The position numbers and the translations under genes were made by a program. DNA of 9,906 nt from an uncultured Flavobacteriales bacterium (GTDB lineage: Bacteria; Bacteroidota; Bacteroidia; Flavobacteriales; Crocinitomicaceae). Within the stretch, counting starts at the first letter, position 1. Each line of letters starts with the position of its first letter. The notes under the pieces are model-generated. The model was not told the DNA's origin. It was given only the letters and a program-made list of their open reading frames with translations, and ran no database searches. The stretch covers positions 1 to 9,906 of the forward strand of contig CAMLHZ010000032.1 of assembly GCA_946480085.1 (NCBI GenBank), written 5' to 3'. Below, piece after piece: positions 6,540 to 9,906 of the stretch.

Positions 6540-6607
6540 TCCGCCGCGGCGGACTCAGTCACCATCTCGTACTTTAAGGTTATCGAGCGTAGTCGAGATA
6601 ACATCTC
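6540..6607. repeat. Palindromic intergenic element between convergent genes
   Basis: It begins with a perfect 14-bp GC-rich palindrome, TCCGCCGCGGCGGA (6540-6553), followed by ACTCAGTCACC, which resembles ACTCAGTGTGACC in the element at 3484-3559. Further stems are GTTATC (6579-6584) with GATAAC (6597-6602) around CGAGCGTAGTCGA, ATCTCG (6564-6569) with CGAGAT (6594-6599), and GAGAT with ATCTC (6595-6607). It fills nearly the whole gap between the SRPBCC gene and birA. No T-run follows on either strand, so it may stop transcription only weakly; it is more likely a dispersed repeat used as an mRNA 3' end. Confidence 0.65.
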
Positions 6608-7335
6608 TAATAATTAAACTTAACTTCCTGCAACCCATGAGCCTTTATTCCTTCATCCGATTGGATAACCACTGAACCCGTTTCATCCACATCTATAATT
6701 CTTCCGAGAAACGTTTCACCTTCCTGATTGGAAATCACCTGATCTTCGTTCAAACGCCATAAAAAATCCATGTATTGCTTCTGAATTTCCTGAAAGGCAA
6801 ATTGCTGACAAAGTTCAAACTGCATTTGCAACTTAGGTAAAAGTGTCATCAGAAATTCAAAAGGAGACAATACGAATGCATGATCTTCCAAACTTGTGCT
6901 TTTGGGAATATCATTTTCCTTTTTCAGATTGATTCCCAAACCGAAGATCACATATTCCAACGATTGATTTTTGATATTTCCTTCAATCAGGATTCCTCCC
7001 AGTTTTTTATCACTCACCAAAATGTCATTTGGCCATTTTAAACGAACAGTTTCTCCTAAAATTCCATTTACCGCCTGAGCTACACCAACTGCAAGCGCTT
7101 TATTTAGATATGGCGCATGATGAACTGACAAAAAAGCAGTCGACAAATAAATACTCGCTGTGAACTGATTCTGTGTGGCAGTCTGCCAGGTGTTACCTCT
7201 TTGACCTCTTCCTGCTGTTTGACGTTCTGCCAAAATTACAGTACCATGGCTGATATTTCCTTCAGATACGAGCTTGGCAATATAATTGTTCGTTGAGTCT
7301 ACCTCGGGCAAAAAAATGATGTTCGAACCGATCAT
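6607..7335 (-). CDS. birA: Biotin--[acetyl-CoA-carboxylase] ligase
   Basis: This 242-residue enzyme forms biotinyl-5'-AMP from biotin and ATP and transfers biotin to the lysine of biotin carboxyl carrier proteins. Family motifs are all present: DSTN at residues 13-16, the AGRGQRG biotinyl-adenylate loop at 41-47, KWPNDI at 100-105, KLGGILIE at 111-118 and FGLGINL at 131-137. An SH3-like C-terminal domain spans about 205-242. There is no N-terminal helix-turn-helix, so this is the class I monofunctional ligase and not the E. coli-type repressor. It is divergent from rsfS, with 80 bp between start codons, and convergent with the pyrE-SRPBCC pair. The ATG at 7335 opens directly into the catalytic domain. 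No clear promoter box was found on the minus strand. Confidence 0.95.
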   Translation of the reverse strand: MIGSNIIFLPEVDSTNNYIAKLVSEGNISHGTVILAERQTAGRGQRGNTWQTATQNQFTASIYLSTAFLSVHHAPYLNKALAVGVAQAVNGILGETVRLKWPNDILVSDKKLGGILIEGNIKNQSLEYVIFGLGINLKKENDIPKSTSLEDHAFVLSPFEFLMTLLPKLQMQFELCQQFAFQEIQKQYMDFLWRLNEDQVISNQEGETFLGRIIDVDETGSVVIQSDEGIKAHGLQEVKFNY

Positions 7336-7390
7336 TGATGTTTAACAAGTATTAGCACGAGAAACAAAGCAATTCTCTTGAAGTTTTGCT

Positions 7391-7398
7391 TAGATTTG
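7391..7398 (+). promoter_or_regulatory. TAnnTTTG promoter box for rsfS-ftsH
   Basis: TAGATTTG is a perfect match to the Bacteroidota -7 consensus in the birA/rsfS divergent spacer. No good -33 TTTG is seen at the expected distance (TTC at 7373-7375 and TTG at 7378-7380 are poorly spaced). The predicted start near 7402 leaves a leader of about 14 nucleotides before the ATG at 7416. Confidence 0.55.
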
Positions 7399-7415
7399 TG
7401 CACATTAAAAAGCGA

Positions 7416-7793
7416 ATGTATAAAATAAAAACAGATACAGATTCTAGCATTCTTTGCAACGCCATCGTAGAAGGTATGCAGGAGAATAAGGCTAAGGATA
7501 TTGTTGTATTGGACTTACGTCATATTCCAAGTGCAGTTTCAGATTTCTTTGTGATCTGCTCCGGAGAATCAACGGTGCAGGTGGAAGGTATCAGCTCTAC
7601 TGTCGCACGCCATACAAGAAAAGAACTACAAGAAAAGCCGTGGCACCAGGAAGGTAAAACGACTGCAGAATGGATCTTGCTTGACTACGTTTCTGTAGTT
7701 GCTCACATTTTCCACAAAGATGCACGTGTGTTTTATGAATTGGAAGACCTTTGGTCTGACGCGCACAGAACGGATGTACCTAATTTGAACTAA
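7416..7793 (+). CDS. rsfS: Ribosome silencing factor RsfS (YbeB/Iojap family)
   Basis: This 125-residue protein matches the RsfS family, which binds ribosomal protein uL14 on the large subunit and blocks joining with the small subunit when nutrients are scarce. Signature segments are IVVLDLRHIPSAVSDFFVIC at residues 29-48 and WILLDYVSVVAHIF (86-99), which is followed by HKDARVFYELEDLW (100-113). The ATG at 7416 gives the usual family length; a TTG at 7386 would add ten residues but would start upstream of the TAGATTTG promoter box, so it is rejected. ftsH begins 6 bp after the stop codon, so the two form an operon. The rsfS-ftsH order is, from memory, conserved across Bacteroidota. Confidence 0.95.
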   Translation: MYKIKTDTDSSILCNAIVEGMQENKAKDIVVLDLRHIPSAVSDFFVICSGESTVQVEGISSTVARHTRKELQEKPWHQEGKTTAEWILLDYVSVVAHIFHKDARVFYELEDLWSDAHRTDVPNLN

Positions 7794-7799
7794 TCGATT

Positions 7800-9906
7800 A
7801 TGTCTGAAAACAACAATAATAATCCAAACGGTAATAAACCGCGCAGAAATCCAAATGCAATTTATTGGATTTACGGATTAATTGCTTTTGCTCTAATGGG
7901 GGCAATTTTATTCACAAACACTACAAGTACGGAACTAACAGGTGAAAATGTATTCTATTCACTTGCAGATTCGTCGATGGTTAAAAACGTTCGCGTTGTA
8001 AACAGATCGAGAGTTGATTTTTACCTGAATGATAAAGGTGAAAAATTCTTCGCATCTGCTAAAGACCAAAAAGGTGAATTCAAAAAGATCGCTAAGATCG
8101 TTCAGGATAGAAAAGCAAAGAACAAGCAGCGTTTAAGTCCGGAATTCAACATTCCTATTAACGATGCCGGACATTTTGTTGAGCGTCTTGATGCTATTAG
8201 CGACACGTTGGTTAAACACGGGAAATCGCCTATTTCGGCACCACCTGAAGAAGAAAAAGATTACTTCTCTGGTATCCTTGGTTATCTTCTTCCTTTGGTA
8301 TTGATCATTGCTTTGTTCATGTTCCTTACTCGACGTATGTCGGGAGGCGGCGGAGGTGCCGGTGGACAGATCTTCAACATTGGAAAATCGAGAGCACAGG
8401 TTTACGAAAAAGGAAAATCGACAAACGTTACGTTTAAAGATGTAGCCGGATTAGAGGGCGCGAAAGAAGAAATTGAGGAAATCGTAGAGTTCCTGAAAAA
8501 TCCGAAGCGCTATACCGAACTTGGAGCGAAAATTCCGAAAGGAGCCTTATTGGTAGGACCTCCGGGAACTGGTAAAACCTTATTGGCGAAAGCCGTTGCC
8601 GGTGAAGCAAAAGTTCCATTCTTCTCGCTTTCAGGATCTGATTTCGTTGAAATGTTTGTTGGAGTTGGAGCTTCGCGTGTACGTGACTTGTTCCGTCAGG
8701 CAAAAGAAAAAGCACCTGCAATCATCTTTATTGATGAGATCGACGCAATTGGTAGAGCACGTGGTAAAAACAACGGATTCAACTCAAACGATGAGCGCGA
8801 GAATACATTGAACCAGTTATTGACAGAGATGGATGGTTTCGGTACGAACTCCGGAGTTATCATTCTTGCGGCAACAAACCGTGCAGATGTATTGGATTCA
8901 GCTTTAATGCGTGCTGGACGTTTCGACCGTCAGATTTATGTTGATATGCCAGATTTGAACGAGCGTAAAGAAATTTTCGAAGTTCACTTGCGCCCATTGA
9001 AATTGGGTGGTGACGTCGAAATCGATTTCTTAAGCCGTCAAACTCCAGGATTCTCTGGAGCAGATATCGCAAACTTGTGTAACGAAGCGGCTTTGATTGC
9101 TGCGCGTAAAGACAAAAAAGCGGTTGAAAAACAAGATTTCTTAGATGCTGTTGACAGAATCATCGGTGGTTTAGAGAAGAAAAACAAAATCATTACCAAA
9201 GAAGAGAAACGTGCTATTGCCTTCCACGAAGCTGGTCACGCAACAACTTCATGGTTATTGGAACACGCTCACCCATTGGTAAAAGTAACAATCGTTCCTC
9301 GTGGACGTTCACTTGGAGCTGCATGGTACTTACCTGAAGAACGTCAGATCACAACTACAGAACAAATCTTAGATGATATGTGTTCTGCATTGGGAGGTCG
9401 TGCTGCTGAAGAATTGATCTTTGGAAAAATTTCTACAGGTGCATTGAGCGATTTAGAGAAAGTAACGAAGCAAGCTTACGCAATGGTTTCCATTTACGGA
9501 TTGAATGAAAAAATTGGTAATATCTCCTACTACGATTCTCAAGGTAGAGATGCTTTCACGAAACCATATTCTGATGTTACAGCTCGTGTAATCGATGAAG
9601 AAGTTCACAAGTTAATTGAAGCACAATATGTTCGCGCGAAGCAAATTTTGTCGGAGAACAAAGATAAATTGACACAATTGGCAGATATTCTTTTGCAACG
9701 TGAAGTGATCTTCAAAGAAGATTTGGAAGCAATTTTCGGAAAACGTACTTGGGATTTAAGCGAAGAAGTTGTTGCCACACCAACATCCGAATCATCTTCC
9801 CAAGAAGGAACTGCAACTGAACCTACAATTTCACCAATTGCTAACGACGAAACGCCACTTGCTGCTTCTGAAGAGAAGAACATTGCAACTGGAAGTGTTT
9901 CACCGT
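7800..9906 (+). CDS. ftsH: ATP-dependent zinc metalloprotease FtsH (C-terminal end cut by window edge)
   Basis: The frame opens at the ATG at 7800 and runs off the right edge after 702 codons. FtsH is a hexameric inner-membrane AAA+ protease that extracts and degrades unassembled membrane proteins and regulatory proteins. An Asn-rich N terminus (1-19) precedes membrane segment 1 (about 21-41), a periplasmic domain, and membrane segment 2 (about 156-178, followed by the Gly-rich linker). The AAA domain carries Walker A GPPGTGKT (253-260), Walker B IIFIDEID (308-315), the pore motif F-V-G (MFVGVGAS) and the second region of homology RAGRFDRQ (371-378). The zinc site HEAGH is at 476-480, with the third ligand Asp in [13 protein letters not shown]. 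All catalytic residues are intact. After about residue 660 comes a disordered Ser/Thr/Glu-rich tail, longer than in E. coli FtsH (644 residues). It is co-transcribed with rsfS. Confidence 0.97.
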   Translation, partial: MSENNNNNPNGNKPRRNPNAIYWIYGLIAFALMGAILFTNTTSTELTGENVFYSLADSSMVKNVRVVNRSRVDFYLNDKGEKFFASAKDQKGEFKKIAKIVQDRKAKNKQRLSPEFNIPINDAGHFVERLDAISDTLVKHGKSPISAPPEEEKDYFSGILGYLLPLVLIIALFMFLTRRMSGGGGGAGGQIFNIGKSRAQVYEKGKSTNVTFKDVAGLEGAKEEIEEIVEFLKNPKRYTELGAKIPKGALLVGPPGTGKTLLAKAVAGEAKVPFFSLSGSDFVEMFVGVGASRVRDLFRQAKEKAPAIIFIDEIDAIGRARGKNNGFNSNDERENTLNQLLTEMDGFGTNSGVIILAATNRADVLDSALMRAGRFDRQIYVDMPDLNERKEIFEVHLRPLKLGGDVEIDFLSRQTPGFSGADIANLCNEAALIAARKDKKAVEKQDFLDAVDRIIGGLEKKNKIITKEEKRAIAFHEAGHATTSWLLEHAHPLVKVTIVPRGRSLGAAWYLPEERQITTTEQILDDMCSALGGRAAEELIFGKISTGALSDLEKVTKQAYAMVSIYGLNEKIGNISYYDSQGRDAFTKPYSDVTARVIDEEVHKLIEAQYVRAKQILSENKDKLTQLADILLQREVIFKEDLEAIFGKRTWDLSEEVVATPTSESSSQEGTATEPTISPIANDETPLAASEEKNIATGSVSP

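Noticed and set aside
8434..9883. Other-frame reading frames inside ftsH (8434-8721 minus, 8596-8811 plus, 8860-9072 minus, 9605-9883 minus)
   Set aside because: All fall within the intact FtsH frame, which carries every catalytic motif.
1..9906. Defence island, phage, transposon or CRISPR content
   Set aside because: No transposase, integrase, tRNA-associated repeat, regularly spaced repeat or defence-type domain is present; all genes belong to core metabolic, quality-control or envelope families.

Overview
The window reads as a housekeeping stretch of a Bacteroidota chromosome, probably class Flavobacteriia. The evidence is AT-rich DNA, start codons preceded by A-rich sequence instead of Shine-Dalgarno motifs, three perfect TAnnTTTG promoter boxes, a TonB-dependent receptor with an N-terminal carboxypeptidase-regulatory-like domain, a bacillithiol gene, and the neighbourhood Nudix / pyrE / SRPBCC / birA / rsfS / ftsH that I recall from flavobacteria. 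A Crocinitomicaceae/Fluviicola-like host is a guess from overall feel and is not demonstrated.

Layout. Positions 1-1759 (minus) hold the N-terminal 586 residues of an outer-membrane TonB-dependent receptor. Upstream of it on the same strand is bshC (1808-3385), the last enzyme of bacillithiol synthesis, separated by 48 bp that contain a hairpin. A 260-bp divergent spacer carries a compound palindromic repeat and the promoter of a cyclophilin-type peptidylprolyl isomerase (3646-4098, plus). The isomerase ends in an intrinsic terminator that faces the terminator of a secreted DUF1573 protein (4329-4796, minus). Upstream of DUF1573 on the minus strand is a Nudix hydrolase (4862-5476). Its start codon lies only 7 bp from that of the divergent pyrE (5484-6125, plus), which is followed after 3 bp by a small SRPBCC protein (6129-6530). 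A palindromic intergenic element separates this pair from the convergent biotin-protein ligase birA (6607-7335, minus). The ribosome silencing factor rsfS (7416-7793) and the membrane protease ftsH (7800 to the window end, truncated) then form a plus-strand operon.

How the genes relate. There is no single pathway. The set covers redox thiol synthesis (bshC), protein folding and quality control (PPIase, FtsH), pyrimidine synthesis (pyrE), biotinylation (birA), ribosome control (rsfS) and envelope functions (TonB receptor, DUF1573). I see no phage, transposon, CRISPR, tRNA or rRNA, and no strong candidate for a new multi-gene system. The less ordinary signals are non-coding: two palindromic intergenic elements that may be related, and the very compact Nudix/pyrE divergent start region, where one promoter box overlaps the other gene's start codon.
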